From: a virus
IMG/VR virus record: IMGVR_UViG_3300042465_004246
Coordinates: 1 to 61,010 of that record
Strand: one strand, 5' to 3'
DNA length: 61,010 bases
This document shows positions 6,168 through 13,386 of this stretch, in pieces. Under the pieces are notes generated by a model that was given only the letters and a program-made list of their open reading frames with translations, had not been told where the DNA came from and ran no database searches. The position numbers and the translations under genes are program-made. The first letter of the stretch is position 1, and the number at the start of each line of letters is the position of its first letter.

Positions 6168-6407
6168 ATGACAAGAGAACAAATAATGCAAACGGGAGGA
6201 AAGTTCTTCTCATTGACGTTCATCAAGAAAGATGGAACAGCCAGAAAAATTACTGCGAGAATCGGAGTAAGAAAAAACATCAAGGGTGTAGGACTATCGT
6301 TCAATCCATCAGACCACGGGTTGATTGTCGTGTACGACATCCACAAGAGAGCCTACAGAATGATAAACCTAAACACTATTGTGCTAACAAATGTTGGTTT
6401 ATGTTGA
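6168..6407 (+). CDS. Small basic early protein (79 aa)
   Basis: Basic, beta-rich product (FFSLTFIKKDGTARKITARI then GVGLSFNPSDHGLIVVYDI); this pattern matches small early phage proteins that copy a single SH3-like fold, but no family name is secure. Its final codons run into the first AATGTT repeats of the putative origin. Confidence 0.7.
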   Translation: MTREQIMQTGGKFFSLTFIKKDGTARKITARIGVRKNIKGVGLSFNPSDHGLIVVYDIHKRAYRMINLNTIVLTNVGLC

Positions 6408-6660
6408 TTTAATGTTGATTTTTTTCACTTAAAAAACTATTTATCAATATGTTATGTTGGAATGTTGATTTTTCACCCAAAACTAGCGTAGAAAAAATAA
6501 CCATAGTATATGTACTATTATATATATATATATTTTTTTTTCATTCTATAGAGTAAAAATTAACATTCTAACATTAACCTAGCTACCATAAGGGATTCAA
6601 CTATGTTGATTTCATTTCAACTTAACATTTTTTATTCATTTCTAACATTCTTAACATTAT
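6391..6660. repeat. AATGTT/AACATT iteron cluster, putative replication origin
   Basis: This 250-base gap has no gene. ATGTTGATT or close variants occur at 6391, 6401, 6412, 6454, 6462 and 6603; the inverted core AACATT occurs at 6562, 6570, 6624, 6644 and 6653. Between the two orientation clusters lies a very AT-rich stretch (6500-6550) with a TATATATATATA run followed by ten T residues. Oriented short repeats flanking an easily melted segment are typical of replication origins. A transcription regulator binding array is the alternative. Confidence 0.5.
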
Positions 6661-6919
6661 GAAAGCAACAATCTATCCAACCTTGAGGTGCGTAGACATT
6701 ACGCACGGGGTTGAAACGCAGACAATTTATTTTAATCAGTTAGACGAATGGTCGTCAGTAACAATCAACGGCCAAGATATCGACCTACACTTCGACTATG
6801 AGTTACGCTCAGATTTCGGAACGAAGTTACAATGGCTGAGTCACATCATCCAAGCCTATAGTTCGACAGACTCAGAATACACGAAACAATTAATAACTAA
6901 AACAGAAGTAGAAATATGA
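6659..6919 (+). CDS. Small early protein (86 aa)
   Basis: Starts two bases after the last AACATT of the iteron cluster, so its promoter must lie in that cluster. The protein has mixed alpha/beta character (TIYFNQLDEWSSVTINGQDI) and no recognised family. Its stop overlaps the next ATG (ATATGA). Confidence 0.65.
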   Translation: MKATIYPTLRCVDITHGVETQTIYFNQLDEWSSVTINGQDIDLHFDYELRSDFGTKLQWLSHIIQAYSSTDSEYTKQLITKTEVEI

Positions 6920-7071
6920 AGCAATACCACATATGCTACTACATAAGCGACATCTTGTGTACGGGCATAACAATTGAAGCGTCAAGTATCCGTGACGCAT
7001 TACGAAAGGTCGGAACGAATATTAACAACATAATTTACATACATGCTAAAGACCAAAGTTACGAGGGATGA
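6916..7071 (+). CDS. Small early protein (51 aa)
   Basis: Opens within the stop of the preceding gene and runs 29 bases into the next. Contains three Cys and a ISDILCTGITIEASSIRDAL core reminiscent of a beta-alpha unit. Function unknown. Confidence 0.55.
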   Translation: MKQYHICYYISDILCTGITIEASSIRDALRKVGTNINNIIYIHAKDQSYEG

Positions 7072-7306
7072 GTACATCCAATCGTTAGACGTTGTCGAAA
7101 AATACCACAGACAAATCAAGAAGCGTATGCTAGTAAATGAATGGCTGTGCAAGAATGCAGTAAGCAGAAGACTTCACAACGTATTAATGAGGCTACCTCA
7201 CCTATACATTGATGACGTGACACCTGACGACATAATCAAGTCAAAGGGTGGCGGAATAAAGTCATTCAATGAATTCAAGTCTATATATGCAAGCGGTGTA
7301 AGATAA
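7043..7306 (+). CDS. Small basic early protein (87 aa)
   Basis: Basic helical product (KYHRQIKKRMLVNEWLCKN) with a possible DNA-binding character. It overlaps the upstream gene by 29 bases. No family recognised. Confidence 0.65.
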   Translation: MLKTKVTRDEYIQSLDVVEKYHRQIKKRMLVNEWLCKNAVSRRLHNVLMRLPHLYIDDVTPDDIIKSKGGGIKSFNEFKSIYASGVR

Positions 7307-7314
7307 TAACGCCT

Positions 7315-7464
7315 ATGATACCAATAGCAATTCTCGTAGTAATAATTTTATTACTCAGAGCAGATTTAATTTACTCAACACTTAGTGCGATAATATTATT
7401 TCCGATAACATTATTCTGCTGTGCTTGGGCTTTTTTTAACTTACTAAAACTTTTTTACGAATGA
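7315..7464 (+). CDS. Two-helix membrane protein (49 aa)
   Basis: Two hydrophobic stretches (residues 2-14, IPIAILVVIILLL, and 24-41) separated by a short polar turn predict a small membrane hairpin. It overlaps the next gene as ATGA. A membrane role such as superinfection control is possible; nothing proves it. Confidence 0.6.
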   Translation: MIPIAILVVIILLLRADLIYSTLSAIILFPITLFCCAWAFFNLLKLFYE

Positions 7465-7856
7465 AAAAAATAATCTTTACGATAGCTGTGATGCTATCGA
7501 TCAACGCAAATTCTCAGACCCTTGGACTAGAAAGATTCAAGAGATCGGAGGGCAACATGAAGTACATCTTGTTTAATAATTTACAAGACGCACTAGACAC
7601 CTACAAGCAAGTAGTTGAGGACAACGGGTTCTTTTACAAGGACGCTATGTACGAGCTCACGTATGACGAGGAGGTGCTATTGTCTTATACAATTACAAAT
7701 GAGAACGATGCGTGCATGTTTTTTATTGCAACCCGTCCCACGGGAGGTTACATCTTAGAGGTGTACACCATACCAAACGACAAACAAATTGATGTTAGGG
7801 ACAGCAAAAGAAGTAACGGGGAATTTTTTACGTACCAATTTGACCCAGAAAAATGA
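7461..7856 (+). CDS. Exported hypothetical protein (131 aa)
   Basis: The N-terminus (MKKIIFTIAVMLSINANSQ) is a clear Sec signal peptide with likely cleavage after ANS, giving a mature periplasmic protein of about 112 residues with mixed beta structure and a central acidic stretch. It is coupled to both neighbours by ATGA overlaps. A periplasmic protein within an early phage operon could block superinfection, by inference. Confidence 0.7.
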   Translation: MKKIIFTIAVMLSINANSQTLGLERFKRSEGNMKYILFNNLQDALDTYKQVVEDNGFFYKDAMYELTYDEEVLLSYTITNENDACMFFIATRPTGGYILEVYTIPNDKQIDVRDSKRSNGEFFTYQFDPEK

Positions 7857-8245
7857 AAGCTTGGGAAGACGTAAGCAAGCCAAGTAGGTCTTTGTACCGC
7901 ACAGCATATAGCGAGTGGTACATCGACCGAGGGGTGAAGATAGAGAGATTCACCAAAGACGAAAGTGTTGTTGTCAAGAACACGATGACATACACGGACA
8001 GCTACGATGACATAACCCCTGAACAGCTACACATATTTGAAAATATGGGATGGGAAGCAGGGGTTGTCATGGTAAACATCCAAACCAACGACAATAGGAT
8101 TGAGTACTACAACGGCCTAATGAGACATGCAATAATAGACAATGACACTACACAGATAGACAATGTTCTACGAAAAAGAGAGGAATTGTTGAAAAAAAAT
8201 GTAGATTTTCGCTTGGAATTCAATAAATTATTATCAACTTTGTAA
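7853..8245 (+). CDS. Hypothetical phage protein (130 aa)
   Basis: Acidic, helical in the C-terminal half (RKREELLKKNVDFRLEFNK). No family recognised. It ends inside the -7 box of the next gene's promoter, so it closes the tiny-gene block ahead of the recombination module. Confidence 0.65.
   Translation: MKAWEDVSKPSRSLYRTAYSEWYIDRGVKIERFTKDESVVVKNTMTYTDSYDDITPEQLHIFENMGWEAGVVMVNIQTNDNRIEYYNGLMRHAIIDNDTTQIDNVLRKREELLKKNVDFRLEFNKLLSTL
8213..8242 (+). promoter_or_regulatory. Promoter for the recombination module (TTG-N19-CAACTTTG)
   Basis: TTG at 8213-8215 and CAACTTTG at 8235-8242 are separated by 19 bases, the expected Bacteroidota spacing; the -7 box departs from TAnnTTTG at one position. 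It lies inside the end of the preceding gene, 14 bases before ATG 8257. Confidence 0.6.
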
Positions 8246-8256
8246 AAAAATCAAAT

Positions 8257-8739
8257 ATGTCACACTGGAGAAATTTAATGAAGGACAACAAGTACCTAGG
8301 AAGTTGGGACTTAGAAGTCAACGGGAAGTACGAGCCCACTATCGTAACAATTGAGAAGATATACCAAGACGTAATGTTTGGTGAGATGGGCAAGGAGGAC
8401 AAGGTGTTCATCAAGCTAAAGGAATTTGAGAAGAGCATGGTCTCTAACAGAACGAATTTCAAGAGGTTGGAGACATTCTTCAATTCATTCAACCCTGACG
8501 ACTACACCTCCAAGCAGATAGTATTGTCTGTCGAAAAGGTAAAGAGTCCTCAAGGCATGGTTGACGCACTGAGATTCAGCACACGACCACTACCAAAAAA
8601 GGAGCTACCATCACTACCTGATGAGAAGCTACCCGTAGCTGTTGAGTCTGTGAAGTCTGGTCGTACTACCATCGAGAAGATTCAGAAGCAGTACACACTG
8701 ACGGCTGATCAAATTAAAATGTTTACAAATGAAGATTAG
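8257..8739 (+). CDS. Conserved recombination-module protein (160 aa)
   Basis: The start (LMKDNKYLGSWDLEVNGKYE) followed by a valine-rich beta segment and the LVKSPQGMVDALRFSTRPL-like end resembles a protein that sits before exonuclease genes in many phages of low-GC and Bacteroidota hosts. An OB-like DNA-binding fold is suspected but not demonstrable by eye. The C-terminal 40 residues form a separate helical unit. It overlaps the exonuclease by 11 bases and is probably co-translated with it. Confidence 0.7.
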   Translation: MSHWRNLMKDNKYLGSWDLEVNGKYEPTIVTIEKIYQDVMFGEMGKEDKVFIKLKEFEKSMVSNRTNFKRLETFFNSFNPDDYTSKQIVLSVEKVKSPQGMVDALRFSTRPLPKKELPSLPDEKLPVAVESVKSGRTTIEKIQKQYTLTADQIKMFTNED

Positions 8740-9493
8740 GTCATCATCGTGCTCCCCGTTATTTATGGGGGACGATGGGTTGACTGACATACAGCAAGCC
8801 CAACTTGACGAACTGCTATCAAAGATTAAACTTACTGACGCTCAAGCAATTAAGCGTGACCACCTACAGCAAAAGTCTAACACTATTGAGCTGAGTAGGG
8901 GTGCAAAGACTCTTATCGAGGAGTACATCAATAGGGAGTACTACGGGTACACTGAATCATTTTCAAACCCTAAGACTCAAAAGGGATGGGACGTTGAGCA
9001 GGAGTCTATTGACATATACAATAGGATTTTCTTTACTAACTACCACAAACAAGCTGAGTTTGACAAGTACTACCACATATCTCATGGTATATCGGTTGGT
9101 CATCCTGACATTGTTGATTGTGAGAATAAGAAGATAATCGACATAAAGTCCTCTTGGTCGAAAAAGACTTTTCCCAAGACTATTGAGCAGGCCTACGACC
9201 CAAACTATGAGTGGCAGGTAAAACATTATCTCTATATTATGACTAAGATGACGGGAGATGACTGGAGACATGGCGAGGTAGCATTTATTCTTACCACTAC
9301 TCCTGAGGAGTTAAAGCCTGATTATGAGGACGATAGCCTACACTACATGGAGCACCTAGACGATAACTTGAGGGCCACTGTGTTTAGCGTTGAACTTACA
9401 GATAAAGATATTGTCAAGATGGACAAACGGTTAGCTACTGCCGAGAAGTATGCAATTTTTTATTCTAATTTATTAAAAAACAAAAATGTTTAA
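8729..9493 (+). CDS. PD-(D/E)XK exonuclease, lambda-exonuclease/YqaJ type (254 aa)
   Basis: The centre of the protein carries the nuclease signature: GHPDIVD (near residue 130) and, after the next strand, IIDIKSSWSKK (near residue 141), giving the D...(D/E)XK triad, followed by a Gln-bearing helix (YEWQVKHYLYIM) that is typical of the recombination exonucleases. This family degrades one strand of duplex DNA for annealing-based recombination or end processing. Neighbours fit: an SSB-like gene follows with an 8-base overlap and a conserved recombination protein precedes. Family assignment is strong; exact subfamily is not. Confidence 0.85.
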   Translation: MKIRSSSCSPLFMGDDGLTDIQQAQLDELLSKIKLTDAQAIKRDHLQQKSNTIELSRGAKTLIEEYINREYYGYTESFSNPKTQKGWDVEQESIDIYNRIFFTNYHKQAEFDKYYHISHGISVGHPDIVDCENKKIIDIKSSWSKKTFPKTIEQAYDPNYEWQVKHYLYIMTKMTGDDWRHGEVAFILTTTPEELKPDYEDDSLHYMEHLDDNLRATVFSVELTDKDIVKMDKRLATAEKYAIFYSNLLKNKNV

Positions 9494-9821
9494 AATTAAA
9501 GGAACAATTAAGATGATTGGCGAGACGAATGTTATCAATGACAAGTTTCGCAAGCGTGATTTTGTACTAACATCTGAGGATGACATGTACCCACAACAAA
9601 TTTCATTTCAAGTGATGCAAGACAAGTGTGACGATTTGAATAACTTTAAGGGGGGTATGTCAGTCGAGGTGTCATTTAATTTGCGTGGTAGAGAGTGGAC
9701 AAGTCCAACTGGTGATGTGAAGTATTTCAATACACTTGAGGCTTGGAGAATTGAGACTGCACAAGAGAGTCCAACAGCTGTTGCACCAGAAGAGAAGGTC
9801 GAGGAGGACTTACCATTCTAA
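9486..9821 (+). CDS. DUF3127 single-stranded DNA-binding-like protein (111 aa)
   Basis: Matches the DUF3127 pattern common in Bacteroidota and their phages: a compact OB-fold-like domain with RDFVLTSED and YPQQISFQVMQDKCD strands, then a disordered tail ending EEDLPF, very like the acidic DDDIPF tip of bacterial SSB that recruits partner proteins. It lies directly after the exonuclease with overlapping ends, so it probably coats the single strands that enzyme exposes. The next gene's ATG overlaps its TAA. Confidence 0.88.
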   Translation: MFKIKGTIKMIGETNVINDKFRKRDFVLTSEDDMYPQQISFQVMQDKCDDLNNFKGGMSVEVSFNLRGREWTSPTGDVKYFNTLEAWRIETAQESPTAVAPEEKVEEDLPF

Positions 9822-9997
9822 TGGAGTGGCTAGTATTTTACCTTTTGTTTTCAGGGATGTATACAATGGGTGTGTCATTTAAAAACCAAGCAAATTTATT
9901 TGAGTTCTTTATGCTTTTAGTCTTATCTATTATTACGGGTTGGATTTTAATGCCAGTACACATAGGAATGTGGATGGACTTAAACGATAAGTCATAG
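9821..9997 (+). CDS. Small membrane protein (58 aa)
   Basis: Starts on the last base of the SSB-like gene's stop (TAATG). Two hydrophobic stretches (about residues 3-15 and 29-47) predict two membrane passes. It ends just before the terminator at 10047. Function unknown. Confidence 0.6.
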   Translation: MEWLVFYLLFSGMYTMGVSFKNQANLFEFFMLLVLSIITGWILMPVHIGMWMDLNDKS

Positions 9998-10046
9998 GTT
10001 CAGTTAGAGTTTCTGAGGTTAACCAACCATAATTGGAAAAAACTCT

Positions 10047-10081
10047 GGGTAGGTATCTTATGGGGTAGCCTACCCTTTTTT
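10047..10081 (+). terminator. Rho-independent terminator (GGGTAGG/CCTACCC)
   Basis: A 7-bp stem, GGGTAGG at 10047-10053 with CCTACCC at 10069-10075, is followed by six T residues. It closes the early/recombination operon. An upstream AGAGTTT (10007-10013) could pair with AAACTCT (10040-10046), an arrangement that might compete with the terminator. Confidence 0.8.
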
Positions 10082-10102
10082 AAAAATCTAAAATTTAATT
10101 AT

Positions 10103-10315
10103 ATGAAATGGGAATCAAGCTTTAGCCATGGCCAAGATAGTATTGTACATTCAGTAATAGAATCATTCAAAGAAAGATCGACATCTGGAATCAAAAAATA
10201 CAATACCACACTTGACAGAACAGACCTAAGTCCATTAGATTGGCTTACACACTTACAGGAGGAGCTGATGGATGCGACTCTTTACGTTGAACGTTTAAAA
10301 AAAGAAATCAAATGA
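10103..10315 (+). CDS. Conserved phage protein, MazG-like helical fold possible (70 aa)
   Basis: The segment GIKKYNTTLDRTDLSPLDWL followed by LQEELMDATLYVERLKKE is a widespread small phage protein. The EELMD helix recalls the metal-binding EExxD of all-alpha NTP pyrophosphatases (MazG/dUTPase-like), but the chain is only half the usual length. A role in nucleotide metabolism is a reasonable guess. Overlaps the next gene as ATGA. Confidence 0.8.
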   Translation: MKWESSFSHGQDSIVHSVIESFKERSTSGIKKYNTTLDRTDLSPLDWLTHLQEELMDATLYVERLKKEIK

Positions 10316-10515
10316 AAGAAATAATGAAGGGAAGAATTACTCAAGAGGTAAAAAGAAAAGAAAGAAGACAGGAGTATATTTCAGCCTTAATAGGAATAAT
10401 AATAGGATTATCATTTGGTCTAGTTGCTAGTGTTTTCATGTACAAGGACGCTGAGTCGTGCCATGAATTGCTAGAAGAAAATAGACTTTTAAAAGAATTA
10501 TTGTATAACAATTAA
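10312..10515 (+). CDS. Single-pass membrane protein with coiled tail (67 aa)
   Basis: A basic N-terminus (EVKRKERRQEY) is followed by one membrane helix (about residues 24-42, ALIGIIIGLSFGLVASVF) and an acidic Leu-rich tail that may form a coiled coil. Coupled to the preceding gene. Function unknown. Confidence 0.7.
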   Translation: MKEIMKGRITQEVKRKERRQEYISALIGIIIGLSFGLVASVFMYKDAESCHELLEENRLLKELLYNN

Positions 10516-10526
10516 AACAAAACAAA

Positions 10527-10775
10527 ATGAAAAAAATAATGATGATTGTGGTAATAATAATTGCCACTTTAAGTTCTTGCACTAAGGAGGACATCACGTG
10601 TAACCCTACAACTTGTGGAGCTATAGTTAACGATGGTATAACAGATGGTTGTTATTGGTTAGAGATAGAGAATGATTGCTCAGGCAACAAGAAGAAGTTC
10701 TGCTTTGATCAAAGTGTATGGATGAATGCATACGTTGGCACTAACTTTTGTGTTACGGGTGTACAACCTTGGTAA
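10527..10775 (+). CDS. Small Cys-rich lipoprotein (82 aa)
   Basis: The N-terminus MKKIMMIVVIIIATLSSC is a lipoprotein signal peptide with lipobox LSSC. The mature part has six further Cys within about 60 residues, suggesting disulfides in the periplasm. Small phage lipoproteins often block superinfection at the receptor; that role here is inferred. It ends just before a strong terminator, so it may be an independently regulated unit. Confidence 0.75.
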   Translation: MKKIMMIVVIIIATLSSCTKEDITCNPTTCGAIVNDGITDGCYWLEIENDCSGNKKKFCFDQSVWMNAYVGTNFCVTGVQPW

Positions 10776-10784
10776 ATTCTTATT

Positions 10785-10819
10785 GGTATGGATAAGCCAG
10801 AACTTGTCCATACCTTTTT
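10785..10819 (+). terminator. Rho-independent terminator after the lipoprotein gene
   Basis: A 12-bp stem, GGTATGGATAAG (10785-10796) with CTTGTCCATACC (10803-10814), has one wobble pair and a six-base loop and is followed by five T residues. Confidence 0.85.
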
Positions 10820-11046
10820 GGATGGTAGGTCATGTACATCTTTCAACAAATGTATATGCTGATATCCATGAGATACTAATGTCCTGTGGCATGAATATTA
10901 TTGTAGCCATTGGATTTATAATAGACTACAAAAATTCCACCACTAAATAGCATAATGCTAAATAAAGTTTACAAAACCCATCATTTTTGTTAGTTATGCT
11001 TTACATAATAGGAATATTTCCGATTAACCTTTAAAAATTTAACAAC
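10820..11046 (+). other. Non-coding spacer with a short doubtful frame
   Basis: A 42-codon frame (10822-10950) is possible but begins directly after the terminator without any leader, so I do not call it. A palindrome TAGCATAATGCTA sits at 10948-10960 and could be an operator. The promoter of the gene at 11047 should lie in 10960-11040, but no exact TAnnTTTG box is present. Confidence 0.35.
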
Positions 11047-11424
11047 ATGAAACTAGAAGTATTTACAGAAATCTTAAATAGACTTAGGAAACAATCAGAC
11101 AAGGAACATGCATTGTATGTATTAGATATAGATACTATTAATTTCTCAGACAATTATACTTCAGTGATAAACATTTTATTAGAGGTGTACTATGGTAAAG
11201 ATGGAGCAGATTGGATTGGTTGGTATCTATGGGAGAGAGATCCTCTTGGAACAATTGACCAAGCAACTACTAATGACGGAAAGCCTATTTGTTATGATAT
11301 TCAGTCATTATGGGAAGAGGTAGAGCAGTGTAGGTTGGACAATACAAAAGAGTATGAGCTACCTGTCAAACTAACAGATGAGGAGAGGTTAGAAGTGCTA
11401 AAGATAATTGCAAAAGGAATGTAA
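11047..11424 (+). CDS. Hypothetical phage protein (125 aa)
   Basis: The central part (DGADWIGWYLWERDPLGTID) and the helical C-terminus (EERLEVLKIIAKGM) resemble a small protein seen in phages of many hosts, but I cannot give a family name. Soluble and acidic. It stands alone between a terminator-bounded spacer and an imperfect inverted repeat at 11432-11500. Confidence 0.75.
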   Translation: MKLEVFTEILNRLRKQSDKEHALYVLDIDTINFSDNYTSVINILLEVYYGKDGADWIGWYLWERDPLGTIDQATTNDGKPICYDIQSLWEEVEQCRLDNTKEYELPVKLTDEERLEVLKIIAKGM

Positions 11425-11431
11425 TGTTTTT

Positions 11432-11500
11432 AACGGTTACAGCTATACATCAGTTTTTGTTTTTCACAAAACTTGCGTATAGGTGGTGTTATAAGCCGTT
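11432..11500. repeat. Imperfect long inverted repeat, attC-like in form
   Basis: AACGG (11432-11436) pairs with CCGTT (11496-11500), and GCTATAC (11442-11448) pairs with GTATAG (11477-11482), giving two stems separated by a bulge, the two-box layout of integron attC sites. The canonical RYYYAAC and GTTRRRY core sites are not present, so it is not a proper attC. Confidence 0.35.
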
Positions 11501-11536
11501 TTAATTAAAATAATTTAATAAATAAAAATAAATAAT

Positions 11537-11908
11537 ATGCACACAATTAATGATTGTCCAAGATGCGGAAAAGATTTTATGTATCACCAAACTGACACAC
11601 ATCTTTTCAGAGATCTTAAATCAAATGAAGAAATTAAAAATGAATACCCGATACAAGATGAACAATGGGCGAGCCGAAGATGGAGTGCAGATAGAACTGA
11701 AAGTTGTGACCTATCTGGGGGATATGATGTAATTTGTCAAGACTGCGATGAAATAGAAAATATTGCCGAGTTTATCAAAGAAAAAGCTGAACATCGTGGA
11801 TGGGAAAATGCAGAGTATATGGCTGGTGATAAGTTTGGTGTTGATAAAACTTTAGAGGCTATTCACTGGCTCGATAAGAACGATGCATCTTCTCAAAATG
11901 GCTTATAA
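11537..11908 (+). CDS. Zinc-ribbon-like hypothetical protein (123 aa)
   Basis: Two Cys pairs, CPRC near the N-terminus (residues 8-11) and CQDC near residue 69, could bind one zinc. The rest is acidic with a final helical part. It is flanked by inverted repeats on both sides, in a spacer-rich, lower-density part of the genome, suggesting an inserted accessory gene. Function unknown. Confidence 0.7.
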   Translation: MHTINDCPRCGKDFMYHQTDTHLFRDLKSNEEIKNEYPIQDEQWASRRWSADRTESCDLSGGYDVICQDCDEIENIAEFIKEKAEHRGWENAEYMAGDKFGVDKTLEAIHWLDKNDASSQNGL

Positions 11909-12027
11909 CTAATGGCTAACCCTCATAACAACAAATAAATATAAATATAACTAATATGTTAGCTATTAATACCTATTTGCCCCAATTCTAGCTAATATAT
12001 GGGACAGTTTAATTAAATAAAAATGAT
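11909..12027 (+). other. Spacer with inverted repeat
   Basis: TGGCTAAC (11912-11919) can pair with GTTAGCTA (11959-11966) apart from one wobble. No gene or clear promoter is visible. Confidence 0.35.
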
Positions 12028-12240
12028 ATGAAACCAAAAAATAATTCTTCAGCCAGAATTGCTATGAAGGACATTTCAGAATATTTACATAATCAAGACA
12101 TAAAGATAGTTGATGAAAATCAAGATGTATGGATTGTAACGCCTTCAAGAATGCAAAATAAAGAAACAAGAAAATTAAATTCAAAATTGGGGTTGCACAA
12201 AATAAATAAATTTTGGATCAGGGCATCTCGTAATAAATAA
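12028..12240 (+). CDS. Small basic hypothetical protein (70 aa)
   Basis: Lys/Asn-rich, with a VDENQDVWIVTPSRMQNK beta unit and basic ends. No family recognised. The composition is markedly A-rich compared with the replication genes downstream, which fits an accessory gene. Confidence 0.6.
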   Translation: MKPKNNSSARIAMKDISEYLHNQDIKIVDENQDVWIVTPSRMQNKETRKLNSKLGLHKINKFWIRASRNK

Positions 12241-12284
12241 ACTTATACTGTAAAACTAATAATTAACAAGTAAAACTTATAAAA

Positions 12285-12680
12285 ATGAGACAGATAGTAT
12301 ATAATTCAGTAAAATGCCTTGAGTGTAATGAGGTATTAGTAAGTAGACATAGGCATGACTATGTAACGTGTAGTTGCCCTAATGATGCTATGGCAGATGG
12401 TGGTAACGAGTATGGCAGGTATGGTGCAATGGACATGGAAAAGATTAAACTTTATTATGTTTATGAAGATGATGACTTTGAGGTTGTAAGACAACATGCA
12501 ACGAGAGGTAGCAGAGGTAAGGATGGTAAAGACCCACTAACTTGGATAGCTATTGCTGATATGGACGATGACTACCTAGAGGCAGTACTTGACTATGGTG
12601 GTGTTGATTGGCACCTTGATTTAATTAGGAAAGAGATAGCATATAGAGATAGTTTATTAACTAAAAAACTGGACAAATGA
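12285..12680 (+). CDS. DUF7695-like zinc-ribbon phage protein (131 aa)
   Basis: Recognisable conserved phage protein: VKCLECNEVLVSRHRHDY, then CSCPNDAMADGGNEYGRYG, giving four Cys in a CxxC...CxC arrangement plus His, likely one zinc site. A second half (GKDPLTWIAIADMDDDYLEA) follows. These proteins are widespread in phages without a known function. Overlaps the next gene as ATGA. Confidence 0.8.
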   Translation: MRQIVYNSVKCLECNEVLVSRHRHDYVTCSCPNDAMADGGNEYGRYGAMDMEKIKLYYVYEDDDFEVVRQHATRGSRGKDGKDPLTWIAIADMDDDYLEAVLDYGGVDWHLDLIRKEIAYRDSLLTKKLDK

Positions 12681-12910
12681 AGATGATACTAGAGTATGAT
12701 TGTGAAGAAGAGTCAGACGATGCAAGGACGGCCTTAGATGGATACAAGTGGAAAATGGCCATGTGGGAATTAGACCAACTTCTTAGAAGTGCAACAAAGC
12801 ATGGTTCCTTTGAAAGAAGAGAAGCTACATCTGAAGAGATGGACATGGCTGATAAGATAAGAGATGCTATAAGAGATATATTAAATGAACATAACTTAAA
12901 TTTAGACTAA
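12677..12910 (+). CDS. Conserved small phage protein (77 aa)
   Basis: The order of an acidic N-terminus, the KWKMAMWELDQLLRSATKHG helix and an IRDAIRDILNEHNLNLD end matches a family found in many phages of Firmicutes and Bacteroidota. All-helical, soluble. Function not known. Translationally coupled to the zinc-ribbon gene. Confidence 0.75.
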   Translation: MKMILEYDCEEESDDARTALDGYKWKMAMWELDQLLRSATKHGSFERREATSEEMDMADKIRDAIRDILNEHNLNLD

Positions 12911-12911
12911 G

Positions 12912-13103
12912 ATGACACAAGAAAAAGCAAATAATATTTTTGAAACAGAAATAGGGCAACAACTTTTATCTATATACTGCACCTCTGATGATAGAGCATT
13001 TATTAGATATGAAGAGGCACAAATACACACAAACAATATGATTAATTCAGTTGGTTCACAAGAATTTATAGATACAACCATAACAGAATGGTTTCCAGAA
13101 TAA
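12912..13103 (+). CDS. Small acidic hypothetical protein (63 aa)
   Basis: Follows the preceding stop by one base. Helical, acidic, ending TITEWFPE. No family recognised. Confidence 0.6.
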   Translation: MTQEKANNIFETEIGQQLLSIYCTSDDRAFIRYEEAQIHTNNMINSVGSQEFIDTTITEWFPE

Positions 13104-13121
13104 ACACTAAAATAAAATAAC

Positions 13122-13373
13122 ATGAAGAAAGTAGTTTGTATTAATGACAGAAAATTGCCAGAGGGGGCAGAGGTTGTGAATGGTAGGGAGTACCGGGTCA
13201 TCAATGAATTTATAAATTCTTATGACCAGAGGGTGTTTATTATATCTGGAATAAGGAACAAAGGAACTACTAAAAATGGTTTAATGTGGCATGGATACTC
13301 CTCAAGCCGATTTGCCGATTTGGATTTACTATCGATTGGTATTGGAGAATATAGTGAAGAATTGTCTAATTAA
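13122..13373 (+). CDS. Conserved small phage protein (83 aa)
   Basis: The start MKKVVCINDRKLPEGAEVVN followed by GREYRV is typical of a small SH3-like phage family often located near replication genes. It ends 13 bases before the primase-helicase. Function unknown. Confidence 0.75.
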   Translation: MKKVVCINDRKLPEGAEVVNGREYRVINEFINSYDQRVFIISGIRNKGTTKNGLMWHGYSSSRFADLDLLSIGIGEYSEELSN

Positions 13374-13386
13374 TAAAATATAATAA

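Noticed and set aside
10726-10950. 74-codon frame overlapping the lipoprotein gene and the terminator
   Set aside because: It reads through a strong terminator stem; only the downstream 42 codons could be a gene and there is no start context.
11432-11500. True integron attC site
   Set aside because: Two-stem layout is present but neither consensus core (RYYYAAC, GTTRRRY) occurs.
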